Source: an uncultured Christensenella sp. (GTDB taxonomy: Bacteria; Bacillota; Clostridia; Christensenellales; UBA1242). Taken from it: DNA of 56,592 bases. A program made the translations under genes and the position numbers. Location: positions 1-56,592 of the forward strand of contig CAJLLK010000002.1 of assembly GCA_905207515.1 (NCBI GenBank), read 5' to 3'. Below, in pieces: positions 17,913 through 26,403 of the stretch. A model generated the notes under the pieces. The model was not told the origin of the DNA and did not search any database. It saw only the letters and a program-made list of their open reading frames with translations. Position 1 is the first letter of the stretch, and each line of letters begins with the position of its first letter.

Positions 17913-18504
17913 AAATTTCTTTTCTGTCTGCCAGTGCTTTGCTGAGTGTCACTTCGTCAGCAAATTCGATGTCGCTGCCCATTGAAATGCCTTGCGCCAG
18001 CCTTGTCACTTTGACGCCCAGCGGCTTTAAAATTTTTGCAACATACATCGCCGTTGCATCGCCTTCAACGTCTGGATTTGTAGCCATGATAACTTCTTTG
18101 ACGTTGTCACTTTTCACACGTGAAAGAAGTTCTTTGATGCGAATGTCGTTTGGACCTTTGTTTTCAAGCGGATTTATCGCACCAAACAAAACATGAAAAG
18201 TTCCGTCAAAACTTTTTGATTTTTCAATTGAGATGATGTCTTTTGGCTCTTGAACCACACAGACCAACTGTCTGTTTCGCCTTCTGCAAATTGAGCAAAC
18301 ATCGTCAGAGCTATAATTTCCGCACACCGAACAAAATTTGATTTTGTCTTTGACTTCCACAATCGCTTTAGCAAAGTTTTCCGCTTTCGCTCTGTCGCTT
18401 TCAATCACGAAAAAAGCATAGCGCTGAGCGGTCTTTTTCCCAACGCCTGGCAACATTCTGAAATATTCTATCAATCTTTCAATAGGTTCGTCAAATTCAC
18501 TCAT
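17911..18504 (-). CDS. recR: Recombination protein RecR
   Basis: 197 residues from the ATG at 18504; a GTG at 18513 would add three residues and overlap the ybaB stop. The ATG start (MSEFDEPIERLIEYFRMLPG) fits the family. It has the helix-hairpin-helix LPGVGKKTAQRYAFF, a zinc finger (CSVC...CSIC) and a Toprim domain beginning LVCVVQEPKDIISIE. RecR works with RecF and RecO to load RecA on gapped DNA. The dnaX-ybaB-recR order is conserved in Bacillota. Confidence 0.96.
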   Translation of the reverse strand: MSEFDEPIERLIEYFRMLPGVGKKTAQRYAFFVIESDRAKAENFAKAIVEVKDKIKFCSVCGNYSSDDVCSICRRRNRQLVCVVQEPKDIISIEKSKSFDGTFHVLFGAINPLENKGPNDIRIKELLSRVKSDNVKEVIMATNPDVEGDATAMYVAKILKPLGVKVTRLAQGISMGSDIEFADEVTLSKALADRKEI

Positions 18505-18509
18505 AAAGG

Positions 18510-18824
18510 TCACATTCCCAAATTTGGCAATCTGTTTTTCTCGTCGTCAGAGATTTTTTTGAGACAGTCGTTGACCGCACTCACAACCAAATCTTCCAAC
18601 ATTTCCACATCGTCAGGGTCGACAACTTCTCTTTTGATTTTGACCGCTTTGACCGTTTTGTTCCCGAGCATGGTCACAGCGACCATTCCGCCGCCAACAG
18701 TGGAAGTATATTCCGTCGCGTCAATTTCGTCTCTGATTTTTTTCATATCTTCTTGCATCTTTTGAGCTTGGCGCATAAGTGCTTGCATATTTCCGCCGCC
18801 AAAGCCACCAAATCCGTATCCCAT
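18510..18824 (-). CDS. ybaB: YbaB/EbfC family nucleoid-associated protein
   Basis: 104 residues, full length. It begins with a Gly-rich stretch and NMQALMRQAQKMQEDMKKIR, then the conserved core (TVGGGMVAVTMLGNKTVKAV and DPDDVEMLEDLVVSAVNDCL). Members form dimers that bind DNA. It lies between dnaX and recR as in most bacteria, with AGGAGATAAACT before the ATG. Confidence 0.96.
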   Translation of the reverse strand: MGYGFGGFGGGNMQALMRQAQKMQEDMKKIRDEIDATEYTSTVGGGMVAVTMLGNKTVKAVKIKREVVDPDDVEMLEDLVVSAVNDCLKKISDDEKNRLPNLGM

Positions 18825-18838
18825 AGTTTATCTCCTTT

Positions 18839-20277
18839 TCAATCTTCAATTTCCACTTTGTTTTTAAAGAAATTTTCTAGCTTTTTGATATCTTTGTTTG
18901 TCTTTTGCTCTCCGCTTTCAAACTTTTCTACCACAAATTGAAGTTCCAAACCCTGCCACCTTATGGCGTTTTCAATCTCTTTGCGGCCGTTTTCCAAAAC
19001 GTCAATCAGAAAGTCGTCGCTGGAACGAATGACAAGTTTTCCGTTTTCAATTTTTGCGTTTGTGATGTCTCCACACGCCACATGAAGCGCAACTTTTTTA
19101 TGTTCTTTCAGATAAAGCACAATTTTGCCCCAAACATTGTTTGGCGAGAGCTTTGAAACATCTTTTTCAATCTTCAGTTTTTTTTTACGTCAAAGCCGAG
19201 CATGGCAGTGAGGCAAGTGGTTTCCAAGAGCAGTCTCACAGAGAGTGTGTAGCGAAGTTCGCTTTCGGCACTTGAAAACACCTGCATATATCTTATCAAA
19301 GTTTTCTCGTCAAATTTGTCAGCCTGAGCTTTGTAACTTTCAAAAATTTCATCTGGCAAATTTAGAATTTCGTTGGCATTTTGGCAAGACTTGCAAACAA
19401 GCAAATTCCGCGCATGTTTTGAAAGGTCTTTTGCAAAAACAGCCAAATTTTTGCCTTCTTTTTCAATCTTGTCAATGTCTGCCAAGACCCCACCGACATC
19501 TTTGTCGAGCAGTTTGTCGAAAAAACTTAAGATAAGTTCGTGGTCGGTTGTTCCCAAAACGCTCAATGTTTTTTCTTTGTCAATTTTCCCTTGGCAGAAA
19601 GACGCAATGCTGTCAGCAATCGACAATGTGTCTCTCACACTGCCTTCGCCCGCAGCTGCAATGATTTTCAAGCTCTCTTCATCATAAGTTATGTTTTCTT
19701 TGTCAAAAACCTTTCGAAGTTGTTTGACCAAATCTTCCACCGAAACAAGTCTGAAATCAAAACGAACACATCTCGACAGAATTGTCTGTGGAAGCTTGTG
19801 AACTTCGGTTGTTGCCAAAATGAAAATAACGTAAGACGGTGGTTCTTCCAGCGTTTTCAAAAGGGCATTAAACGCGCTGTCAGTCAACATATGCACTTCG
19901 TCGATGATGTAGACCTTATATTTTGCGCCAACTGGCATAAACTTGACTTTTTCTCTGATTTGCCTGATGTCGTCCACCTTGTTGTTTGAAGCCGCGTCCA
20001 TTTCGATGATGTTTATGTCGTTTTCTTGTTCAAGTCGCTTGCAATTTTCGCATTCTCCACACGCCGAACCATGAACTGGATGCAGACAATTCACCGCTTT
20101 AGCAAAAATTTTTGCCACACTGGTCTTGCCCGTTCCACGAGAGCCAGTGAAAAGATATGCATGGCCGATTTGGTCATTCATAATCTGATTTTGAAGAGTT
20201 TTTGTGATGTGGTCCTGCCCAATGACTTCTTCAAAAGTTTTTGGCCTATATTTTCTGTAAAGCGCAACTCTGTTCAT
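18839..20277 (-). CDS. dnaX: DNA polymerase III subunit gamma/tau, expressed through a slippage site
   Basis: The zero frame (20277 to 19174) gives 367 residues: Walker A GSRGTGKT (45-52), zinc Cys 64/73/76/79, Walker B DEVH (126-129), the AAA+ lid and the collar domain. It stops at TGA one base past a run of nine A (19186-19178). Reading one base back, or one extra A in the mRNA, continues through VKKKLKIEKDVSKLSPNNVW into a 113-residue C-terminal extension ending at 18839, for about 479 residues in all. The extension resembles the DnaX C-terminal domain found in Bacillota. The short form would be gamma-like, the long one tau-like. DnaX is the ATPase of the clamp loader. A homopolymer sequencing error is the main alternative. 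Confidence 0.85.
19178..19186 (-). promoter_or_regulatory. A9 slippery run in dnaX
   Basis: The minus strand reads GAC GTA AAA AAA AAC TGA. Nine consecutive A lie directly before the zero-frame stop. This fits minus-one ribosomal slippage on A AAA AAA or RNA polymerase slippage adding one A; Thermus dnaX also uses an A9 run for transcriptional slippage. Confidence 0.75.
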
Positions 20278-20288
20278 TTATTCTCCAA

Positions 20289-21038
20289 TCAATAAGTTTC
20301 TCTGCAAATCACCGCAAAGCCGTCGACATCCAAACAAGCACCGCCGATGAGTGCACCGTTTAAACACTCACAAGACAAAATTCGTTTATAATTTCCTGTG
20401 TTGATGCTGCCACCATAGACAATCGTGATGTTTTTTCCAGCTTTTGCAGAATATAAATATTCTATTTTTTTTCTTATCATTTCAACCATTTTGGTTATGT
20501 CTTTGTTTGTGGCAACTTTTCCTGTTCCAATCGCCCAGATAGGTTCATAAGCAATCACAACGCCGTCAAGCTCGTTTTCATAGATACCCTTAAGGTCGTC
20601 GTCAAGTTGTTTTTTGACAAATGCTGCTGCCTGTTTGCTTTCTCTGGTCTGTAAACTTTCTCCAATGCACAAGATGACTTTAAGCCCATTTGCCAAAGCT
20701 GTTTTGATTTTTTTGTTTATAAGTCTGTCTGTCTCTTTAAATTTTGAGCGTCTCTCAGAGTGACCAACAATAACATAGCTCGCGCCCAAATCTTTTATCA
20801 TACTTGCGCTGATTTCGCCAGTGAACGCTCCCTTTTCTTCTTCAGAGATGTTTTGCGCGCCAAATTCAACATTGCTGCCACTCAAAAACTCTCTTGCAAC
20901 AGCCAAATGTGTGAAAGGTGGACAGATGACAATGTCGTTTTTGGAACCCTTAGTCTTGGTCGCAAGCGCCATTGCGTATGGTTTCAATTCGCTTGGCTTG
21001 GTGTTCATTTTGAAGTTTCCAATGATAAGTTTTTTCAT
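20289..21038 (-). CDS. tpiA: Triosephosphate isomerase
   Basis: 249 residues, full length. Substrate-binding N-x-K (NFKMN, 8-12), the catalytic His/Glu region VIVGHSERRSKF (His93) and the catalytic Glu with loop 6 in AYEPIWAIGTGK are all present. It interconverts dihydroxyacetone phosphate and glyceraldehyde 3-phosphate. It follows pgk by 18 bases and precedes dnaX by 11, so glycolytic and replication genes share one operon. Confidence 0.98.
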   Translation of the reverse strand: MKKLIIGNFKMNTKPSELKPYAMALATKTKGSKNDIVICPPFTHLAVAREFLSGSNVEFGAQNISEEEKGAFTGEISASMIKDLGASYVIVGHSERRSKFKETDRLINKKIKTALANGLKVILCIGESLQTRESKQAAAFVKKQLDDDLKGIYENELDGVVIAYEPIWAIGTGKVATNKDITKMVEMIRKKIEYLYSAKAGKNITIVYGGSINTGNYKRILSCECLNGALIGGACLDVDGFAVICRETY

Positions 21039-21056
21039 GTTTTCACTCCTTTAAAA

Positions 21057-22226
21057 TCACAAAGTGTCAATGACTTCAACTGCCGGCAAAGATTTTCCTT
21101 CCATAAGTTTCAAGCTTGCGCCACCGCCTGTGGACAAGTGGTTTATATATTTTGCAACTCCGCTGGACTTGACCGCACTTATGCTGTCTCCGCCACCAAC
21201 AACCGAATATGCTCCGCTTTTTGCCACTGCTTTAGCGATTTTCATTGTGCCTTTTTTGAAGCGCGGGTCTTCATATTTTCCAAGCGGACCATTCCAGATG
21301 ATTTGTTTTGCTTTCAAAATTTCTTCTTTAAAAAGATTTATAGTCTTTGGACCGATGTCAAGAGCAACCATTCCGCGTTCCAGCTCAGTTGTCTTTTTGG
21401 CTTTGTCTTTTTCTTTTATAAGTGCAACATGGTCGACTGGAAGCAAAATTTTGATGTTTTTTTCTTTTGCTCTCTGCAAGATTTGTTTTGCGTCGTCAAT
21501 TTTGTTTAAGGCAACAATCGAGTCGCCAATGTTGAAGCCCTGAGCCTGCAAAAATGTATAAGCCATTCCGCCGCCAATGATGATAGTGTCGGCTTTATCC
21601 ATAACATTTTCAATCAAATCAAGTTTGTCTTCCACTTTTGCTCCGCCGAAAATGGCAACAAAAGGATGTTCGGCATGTTTGAAAGCTTTTTCAAAAACTT
21701 GAAGTTCTTTTTCAATCAAAAATCCGATTGCACTTGGAAGTTTGAGAGCCACACCATAATTTGAAGCGTGTTTTCTGTGTGCAACGCCAAATGCGTCGTC
21801 AACATAGATGTCGGCAAGTTTTGCAAGTTGGTCGACAAATTTTGGGTCGTTTTTCTCTTCGCCTTCCATAAAACGAAGATTTTCCAAGACCAAAATGTCG
21901 CCATTTTTCATTTGAGAAACCGCTTTGTCAACCACAGGCCCAATCACTTTGTTGCAAAATTTGACGCGGTTTGGGAAATATTTCATAAGATAAACCGCAA
22001 CCGGAAAAAGCGAAAGATATTTGTCATAACCTTTTGGTCTGCCAAGATGAGAGCAGATGATAAGTTTTGCACCCTTTTTGGCGAGATATTCTATTGTCGG
22101 AAGTGATGCCACAATTCGGCTGCTGTCCATGATGTCACCAAAATTGTCAAGCGGAACATTGAAATCACAACGCAACAATATGCGTTTGCCTTCAATATTA
22201 TTCAAATCTCTTATTGTTCTTTTCAT
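21057..22226 (-). CDS. pgk: Phosphoglycerate kinase
   Basis: 389 residues, full length. The N-terminal substrate domain has LLRCDFNVPLDNFG and ICSHLGRPKG; the nucleotide domain has IFGGAKVEDKLDLI and the Gly-rich VVGGGDSISAVKSSG. It makes ATP from 1,3-bisphosphoglycerate. First gene of pgk-tpiA-dnaX-ybaB-recR, with the Shine-Dalgarno AAGGGGAG. No gap gene is in the window. Confidence 0.98.
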   Translation of the reverse strand: MKRTIRDLNNIEGKRILLRCDFNVPLDNFGDIMDSSRIVASLPTIEYLAKKGAKLIICSHLGRPKGYDKYLSLFPVAVYLMKYFPNRVKFCNKVIGPVVDKAVSQMKNGDILVLENLRFMEGEEKNDPKFVDQLAKLADIYVDDAFGVAHRKHASNYGVALKLPSAIGFLIEKELQVFEKAFKHAEHPFVAIFGGAKVEDKLDLIENVMDKADTIIIGGGMAYTFLQAQGFNIGDSIVALNKIDDAKQILQRAKEKNIKILLPVDHVALIKEKDKAKKTTELERGMVALDIGPKTINLFKEEILKAKQIIWNGPLGKYEDPRFKKGTMKIAKAVAKSGAYSVVGGGDSISAVKSSGVAKYINHLSTGGGASLKLMEGKSLPAVEVIDTL

Positions 22227-22266
22227 AGGCTCCCCTTAAAGCTTTTTATGTGCTTTTGACAGATAT

Positions 22267-22294
22267 AGTTTACAACATTTGAAGTTTATTTCAA
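22267..22294 (-). promoter_or_regulatory. Probable promoter of pgk operon
   Basis: TTGAAA, 16-base spacer, TAAACT on the minus strand, about 40 bases before the pgk ATG. Confidence 0.5.
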
Positions 22295-22300
22295 AATAAA

Positions 22301-23233
22301 TTAACCAAATTCATCAAAAGCTTTTTTCAAGAGTTCAAGGCAAGCGTCAATGTCGTTGCAAGTGGCAAGAGAAAGTCTCAAGCTCGCTGAAATCGGCATT
22401 TGTCCAGCATACCACAAAAAGTGTTTTCGCATATAGAGTTTCAACCAATTTTCGTCGAAAAATTGTCGTAAAATTTCGACATGGCGCTTTACAACTTCAA
22501 ATTTGTCGATTTTTGTTTGTTTTCCTTTTAAAAAAGCGAAAATCCACGGTTTTCCAGTTGCGCCACGCCCAATCATAACTCCGTCCACGCCAGTTTTTTT
22601 CATTTCGTTAAGGCTTTTTTCATCCACCACATCGCCGTTTCCAACAACAGGAATGTGAAGTTTGGCTTTGACACTGGCAATGGCTTCATAGTCCGCATGT
22701 CCACTGTAACCTTGTGCCACAGTTCGAGCGTGAAAAGTGACAAAATCAGCACCGTTGTCTTCACACATGCGAGCAAAGTCCAAAAAATTTTCGCTTTTGC
22801 TCCCCTTTCTAAATTTCACTGAAACAGGTCTGCCTGTCGAATTTTTGCAGGCAGAAATGATTTTTCCAGCAAGCGATAAATTGTCCATATGCGCCGCACC
22901 TTCGCCATTTTTGACGATTTTTGGGGCTGGGCAACCCATGTTTATGTCAAACATGTCAAATTTTTCTAGCAGCGGAGATTGAACAGCCATTTGCATAAAT
23001 TCAGGCTCGTGACCAAAAATTTGCGCAATTTTCACCTTTTCTTCGTCGGTGGTCAATGTCATAAGTTTGGTTCTTGACGGATTGTGTTGCATTGCCCTTG
23101 CCGAAAGCATTTCGGTGACCGTGGCGTCGGCACCAAAAGAAGATGCGATTGCCCTGAAGCCCACATCGGTCACGCCCGCCATTGGCGCCAGAAGAAGCGG
23201 ATTTTCTGAAAAATCCAAATTTCCAATTTTCAT
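22301..23233 (-). CDS. dus: tRNA-dihydrouridine synthase
   Basis: 310 residues from the ATG at 23233. FMN-binding MAPMAGVTDVGFRAI, the catalytic-Cys region NMGCPAPKIVKNGEG, and GNGDV and GVMIGRGATGKPW identify a DusB-like NADPH/FMN enzyme that reduces uridines in tRNA. The frame also opens upstream with TTG at 23290, but those 19 residues do not match the family and overlap the previous gene. No Shine-Dalgarno precedes the ATG: the -10 TATGAT ends six bases before it, so the mRNA is probably leaderless. Confidence 0.95.
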   Translation of the reverse strand: MKIGNLDFSENPLLLAPMAGVTDVGFRAIASSFGADATVTEMLSARAMQHNPSRTKLMTLTTDEEKVKIAQIFGHEPEFMQMAVQSPLLEKFDMFDINMGCPAPKIVKNGEGAAHMDNLSLAGKIISACKNSTGRPVSVKFRKGSKSENFLDFARMCEDNGADFVTFHARTVAQGYSGHADYEAIASVKAKLHIPVVGNGDVVDEKSLNEMKKTGVDGVMIGRGATGKPWIFAFLKGKQTKIDKFEVVKRHVEILRQFFDENWLKLYMRKHFLWYAGQMPISASLRLSLATCNDIDACLELLKKAFDEFG

Positions 23234-23239
23234 ATCAGC

Positions 23240-23269
23240 ATCATAGCACAAAAGAAACGCCAAAATCAA
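23240..23269 (-). promoter_or_regulatory. Promoter predicted to give leaderless dus mRNA
   Basis: TTGATT, 18-base spacer ending in TGC (extended -10), TATGAT, six bases, ATG on the minus strand. The predicted start of transcription is the A of the ATG. Confidence 0.7.
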
Positions 23270-23270
23270 C

Positions 23271-23492
23271 CTATTCAAAAACTTCTTCAATTGGCTTTTT
23301 TAAAGCAAAGCAAATTCTTGTGATGTTTGCGATGATGATGTCATAACGCTTTTCAACATCTTCAAAATTTTCGTCGAGAATGATTTTAAGTTCCCTAGGC
23401 GGAATCATCAGCGACACACAAATCATTGTGAAAGCACGATGATCTATCTGTTTGTCGACATATTCTTGCAACAATTCTGTTTTGAAACGCAT
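23271..23492 (-). CDS. Small protein with a divergent helix-turn-helix look
   Basis: 73 residues with no confident family. The C-terminus RYDIIIANITRICFALKKPI-EEVFE resembles the last helices of XRE/Cro repressors, where a phrase like ALNVSIDELF is common. Its promoter (TTGACA-17-TATTAT) and Shine-Dalgarno (AAGGAATAAAAAT) are good. It is divergent from the XRE regulator at 23602 with a 109-base shared intergenic region, so the two may regulate each other. Confidence 0.6.
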   Translation of the reverse strand: MRFKTELLQEYVDKQIDHRAFTMICVSLMIPPRELKIILDENFEDVEKRYDIIIANITRICFALKKPIEEVFE

Positions 23493-23518
23493 ATTTTTAT
23501 TCCTTTTTGAATATTCTT

Positions 23519-23547
23519 ATAATATTAATCTTTTAAGGATATGTCAA
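23519..23547 (-). promoter_or_regulatory. Promoter of the 73-residue HTH-like gene
   Basis: TTGACA, 17-base spacer, TATTAT on the minus strand. It lies in the region shared with the divergent XRE gene, so a repressor bound here could affect both. Confidence 0.8.
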
Positions 23548-23601
23548 GCAATTTTACTAGCTTAAGAATATAATTTTAGTAATATTGAAAAAGGAATTGT
23601 C

Positions 23602-23805
23602 ATGAACAAATTTGCAGAAAGACTGAAAGAATTGAGATTGGAAGCAAATCTTACACAAGACCAGCTCGCTGAAAAAACTCACATTGGTCAAGCCACAATT
23701 TCTAAATATGAAGCAAACGCTCAATCTCCAACGATAGACATGGTCATTGTGCTTTGCAAGTTTTTCAATGTTTCGGCGGACTATTTGATTGGTTTGGTTG
23801 ATTAA
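23602..23805 (+). CDS. XRE-family transcriptional regulator
   Basis: 67 residues, essentially one Cro/C1-type helix-turn-helix: FAERLKELRLEANLTQDQLA, EKTHIGQATISKYEANAQSP, then DMVIVLCKFFNVSADYLIGL. It is a compact DNA-binding protein with no effector domain, like many phage or housekeeping mini-repressors. AAGGAATTGTC precedes the ATG. Targets are unknown; the divergent 73-residue gene and its own promoter are the likeliest. Confidence 0.92.
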   Translation: MNKFAERLKELRLEANLTQDQLAEKTHIGQATISKYEANAQSPTIDMVIVLCKFFNVSADYLIGLVD

Positions 23806-23831
23806 AAAACACAGGAAATCCTGTGTTTTTT
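23804..23831. terminator. Bidirectional terminator between XRE gene and HU-like gene
   Basis: Stem AAAAAACACAGG/CCTGTGTTTTTT with loop AAAT, lying between two convergent genes and touching both stop codons. Confidence 0.9.
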
Positions 23832-24106
23832 TAGCCATTGACCGCATATTTGAAATTTCGATAGCCTTTGAAGTTTATCATCTTTTTAGGCTTGCAGATA
23901 TAATATCTTTTTGTCTGCGGATTTAAAAACTTTCGAGCTTTCTTTTCTTGCAACGAAAATTTTCCAAAGTTTCTCAAATTTACCGTTTCTCCTTTGGAAC
24001 ATACTTCCAAAACCATCGACTTAAATTCATTTAAAAAAAGTTCACACTTGGTTTTTGGCATGTTGGTTTTCTTTGCCATCAAGCTCACAAATTCGGCTTT
24101 GTTCAT
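23831..24106 (-). CDS. HU-family DNA-binding protein
   Basis: 91 residues, normal HU length. The N-terminus MNKAEFVSLMAKKTNMPKTK, the NLRNFGKFSLQEKKARK strand and the beta-arm tip FLNPQTKR match HU/IHF proteins, which bend and compact DNA as dimers. The C-terminal part (YYICKPKKMINFKGYRNFKY) is more divergent than in typical HU and contains Cys, so it may be a specialised paralogue. The start has AAGGGGGTAAAAA. It follows the flippase gene by 48 bases on the same strand. Confidence 0.9.
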   Translation of the reverse strand: MNKAEFVSLMAKKTNMPKTKCELFLNEFKSMVLEVCSKGETVNLRNFGKFSLQEKKARKFLNPQTKRYYICKPKKMINFKGYRNFKYAVNG

Positions 24107-24154
24107 TTTTTACCCCCTTAAGTTCTTATGGGCAACAATTTGAAAAAATAAACA

Positions 24155-25720
24155 TCATATTTTGAATTTAATCTGCGTTTTTGCCTGCGACTTGCGCGAA
24201 AACTTTATCCAAAACGGCACCGTCATCACAAAATAGACCAAAACACCAAGCAAAATTCCCAAAATTATGTTTGTCAGCAAGCCAAAATAATTGGAATTTA
24301 TGAAAGTGTAAACCGTCACAAACATCAGAAAGGTCGCAAAAATCATAACAAACAAATCAGAAAACGACAACCTGAACGAAACCACACTTTTCAGCTTTAA
24401 AAGCGCCAAAACGCTGATAACTGCTGCCAAGGCGATGTTTCCAAGCACCAGAGCGAAGATGTTTATCGACGGAACCGCAGAAAGGAAATATGAAATGCAC
24501 GCTTTGACAACTCCGCCAAGCGCTGTTATGGCAAGAATATATCTAAACTGTCCATTGGCTTGCAAAAGCATGGTCAAAAATTGCATGAGCGCCGTGAACA
24601 CAATCGAAAATCCGCCATACAAAATCAAACTGAATGCAGTGTCTAAAATTCCGCCAGACATGTCGTTGTATACCAACATAAACGCCTGTTTTGAAATGGC
24701 AACCACTCCAAAAGTGGTCGGCAAAATGAGAAATAGCAAAATTTTTAGGCCTTTCTCAATGACAAACTTACCACCAGTTCCGCGCGAAATGAGATAAGAA
24801 ATGTTTGGAAGCAGCGTTGTGCTGACAGCCATGGAAATTATCAGTGGAAAGTTTAAAAGCGCTCCCACAACCCCTGCCTGCAACCCGAAAAGTTTGGTCG
24901 CTAGACCGTTTGAAAGGCCTGCTTGCATCAACCTTGGAATGATAATCAAACCGTCAAAGGCATTGACAAGCGGCAAGATTGAAGCGGAAAGTGTTAATGG
25001 GAAATTCGCTTTGTCAAATTCTTTGCGAGCAAACTTTATCTCGCTCAAATTTTCCAACCTTTTTTGATTTTTATTTTTAGATAGAAACAGCAAAAACAAA
25101 AAGCCAAGCGAAACAACTTCACTTAAAGTTATCCCCAAAAACGCTCCAAAAACGCCTTCGGCAATGCCATTTTTGCCAAAATAAAAGGCAAACAAAAGCC
25201 CAAAAGCAAATTTGAAGACCTGTTCAATCACTTGGCTGATTGCGGTCGGCAGCATATTTTCATAGCCTTGAAAAAATCCGCGAAAGGCGCTCAAACCCGC
25301 TCCAAGCGGCAACATAAGCACAAACAAAAGATAGCTTTTGTTTTGCCCAATGCCCTGAAATGCCGAAATGTAAGGCATAAACAAAAAGAAAAGCGCACCA
25401 ATCAAAAAGCCAATTCCAACGGCAACAAAAATCGCGCGTCTAAGATAGGTGTTTATTTTGGGAAATTCACTTTTTGCTCTTGCCGCACTGATAAGCTTTG
25501 AAAGCGAATTTGTCACTCCGCCACTTGTCAAAACAAGCGCGAACGCATAAAGCGACATAATAAGTTGAAAAATTCCAATCCCTTCAATGCCTAGAAGATT
25601 TGTCAGCGGAAGTCTGAAAAGTGCACCCAAAAACTTGCATATGACGCCGCTTACAAGCAAAATGACCGCCCCCAAACTGAGTTTGTTTAAAATTTTAACT
25701 TTTTTCATAACCACCTGCAT
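24155..25720 (-). CDS. SpoVB/MurJ-like polysaccharide flippase (MATE-like, MOP superfamily)
   Basis: 521 residues with about 14 predicted membrane helices. The first two contain LSLGAVILLVSGVICKFLGA and LFRLPLTNLLGIEGIGIFQL, typical of the SpoVB/polysaccharide-transport branch, and GLSAFRGFFQGYENMLPTAI is also typical. Members flip lipid-linked sugars such as peptidoglycan precursors; SpoVB acts in spore cortex synthesis. Whether it serves sporulation or general wall synthesis cannot be told here. Start is uncertain: MQVV at 25720 or the ATG four codons later, which follows AGGTGG very closely. Confidence 0.88.
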   Translation of the reverse strand: MQVVMKKVKILNKLSLGAVILLVSGVICKFLGALFRLPLTNLLGIEGIGIFQLIMSLYAFALVLTSGGVTNSLSKLISAARAKSEFPKINTYLRRAIFVAVGIGFLIGALFFLFMPYISAFQGIGQNKSYLLFVLMLPLGAGLSAFRGFFQGYENMLPTAISQVIEQVFKFAFGLLFAFYFGKNGIAEGVFGAFLGITLSEVVSLGFLFLLFLSKNKNQKRLENLSEIKFARKEFDKANFPLTLSASILPLVNAFDGLIIIPRLMQAGLSNGLATKLFGLQAGVVGALLNFPLIISMAVSTTLLPNISYLISRGTGGKFVIEKGLKILLFLILPTTFGVVAISKQAFMLVYNDMSGGILDTAFSLILYGGFSIVFTALMQFLTMLLQANGQFRYILAITALGGVVKACISYFLSAVPSINIFALVLGNIALAAVISVLALLKLKSVVSFRLSFSDLFVMIFATFLMFVTVYTFINSNYFGLLTNIILGILLGVLVYFVMTVPFWIKFSRKSQAKTQIKFKI

Positions 25721-25784
25721 ATAACTTTAGAGTTAGAATGAAAAAAATTTTTCAAAATATTCACAAAATTTTTAAAAAAGGGTA

Positions 25785-25813
25785 TTTACAAAGACCTCAA
25801 GGCATGTTATAAT
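25785..25813 (+). promoter_or_regulatory. Promoter of the 171-residue hypothetical gene
   Basis: TTTACA, 17-base spacer ending in TGT, TATAAT: near-consensus with an extended -10. Confidence 0.85.
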
Positions 25814-25851
25814 AAAAATGAAAAATTTGTTTTGAAAAAGGGGATATTGTT

Positions 25852-26367
25852 ATGCTTAAAAGATTTGACAATCCACACGTTCTTGTCGTTCAAGATGATG
25901 ATCCAGTCAATGTCTATGACCCAATCAAGTTTGTCGACTTGCTCAACCAAGAAATCATTTCTTACAACGCCGAACATGTCAATTTGGGCAGCCCAGCTCA
26001 AGTTTACTTCAACGCCATGCAAGCTGATGACAAATGGATCGACAAATTTAAAGCCGCTCGTCTTGAAATGGCAAAACAAATCGAGGCTCGCATTCCAAGC
26101 GTTTTGAAAAGCAACAATTGCGAGGTTTGGCTTTTGGACGGCGCATATTTTTTGAACACATTCAAAAACAGCCAAAGCTTGCCACAAAAAAAATTTAACG
26201 CTATCATGAGATCGGATGCTGTCGCAATCATCAAAGCTATGGAATATTGCAATCAGAAAAACCTTAAAACCATGAAGAAAAATGGTTTTGACATGACAAG
26301 ATATAACGAACTTACTGAATACGCAAAAAGAAAAATGGCAGAAAACGAAAGAAATAGGAAATATTAA
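25852..26367 (+). CDS. Hypothetical cytosolic protein, 171 residues
   Basis: Not recognised. It has no signal peptide or membrane helix. The N-terminus MLKRFDNPHVLVVQDDDPVN is followed by a mixed region and a basic helical C-terminus (KRKMAENERNRKY). It has a near-consensus promoter, the Shine-Dalgarno AAAAAGGGGATATTGTT and its own terminator, so it is a monocistronic and probably well-expressed gene. It is flanked by genes on the other strand that run away from it (flippase) or towards it (26.4 kb gene), giving no functional hint. Confidence 0.8.
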   Translation: MLKRFDNPHVLVVQDDDPVNVYDPIKFVDLLNQEIISYNAEHVNLGSPAQVYFNAMQADDKWIDKFKAARLEMAKQIEARIPSVLKSNNCEVWLLDGAYFLNTFKNSQSLPQKKFNAIMRSDAVAIIKAMEYCNQKNLKTMKKNGFDMTRYNELTEYAKRKMAENERNRKY

Positions 26368-26397
26368 AAAATAGTTGCAGTCTTGCAACTATTTTTT
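26366..26397. terminator. Bidirectional terminator
   Basis: A 14-bp perfect stem AAAAAATAGTTGCA/TGCAACTATTTTTT with loop GTCT between two convergent genes. Confidence 0.92.
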
Positions 26398-26403
26398 GTT
26401 TTT

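Noticed and set aside
18839..19120. Independent gene starting with GTG at 19120
   Set aside because: It lacks a good Shine-Dalgarno, and its frame runs back without a stop to the A9 run of dnaX; it is better read as the slipped C-terminal part of dnaX.
23493..23601. Plus-strand promoter for the XRE gene with TATAAT near 23570
   Set aside because: No acceptable -35 lies 16-18 bases upstream, so a specific promoter was not called.
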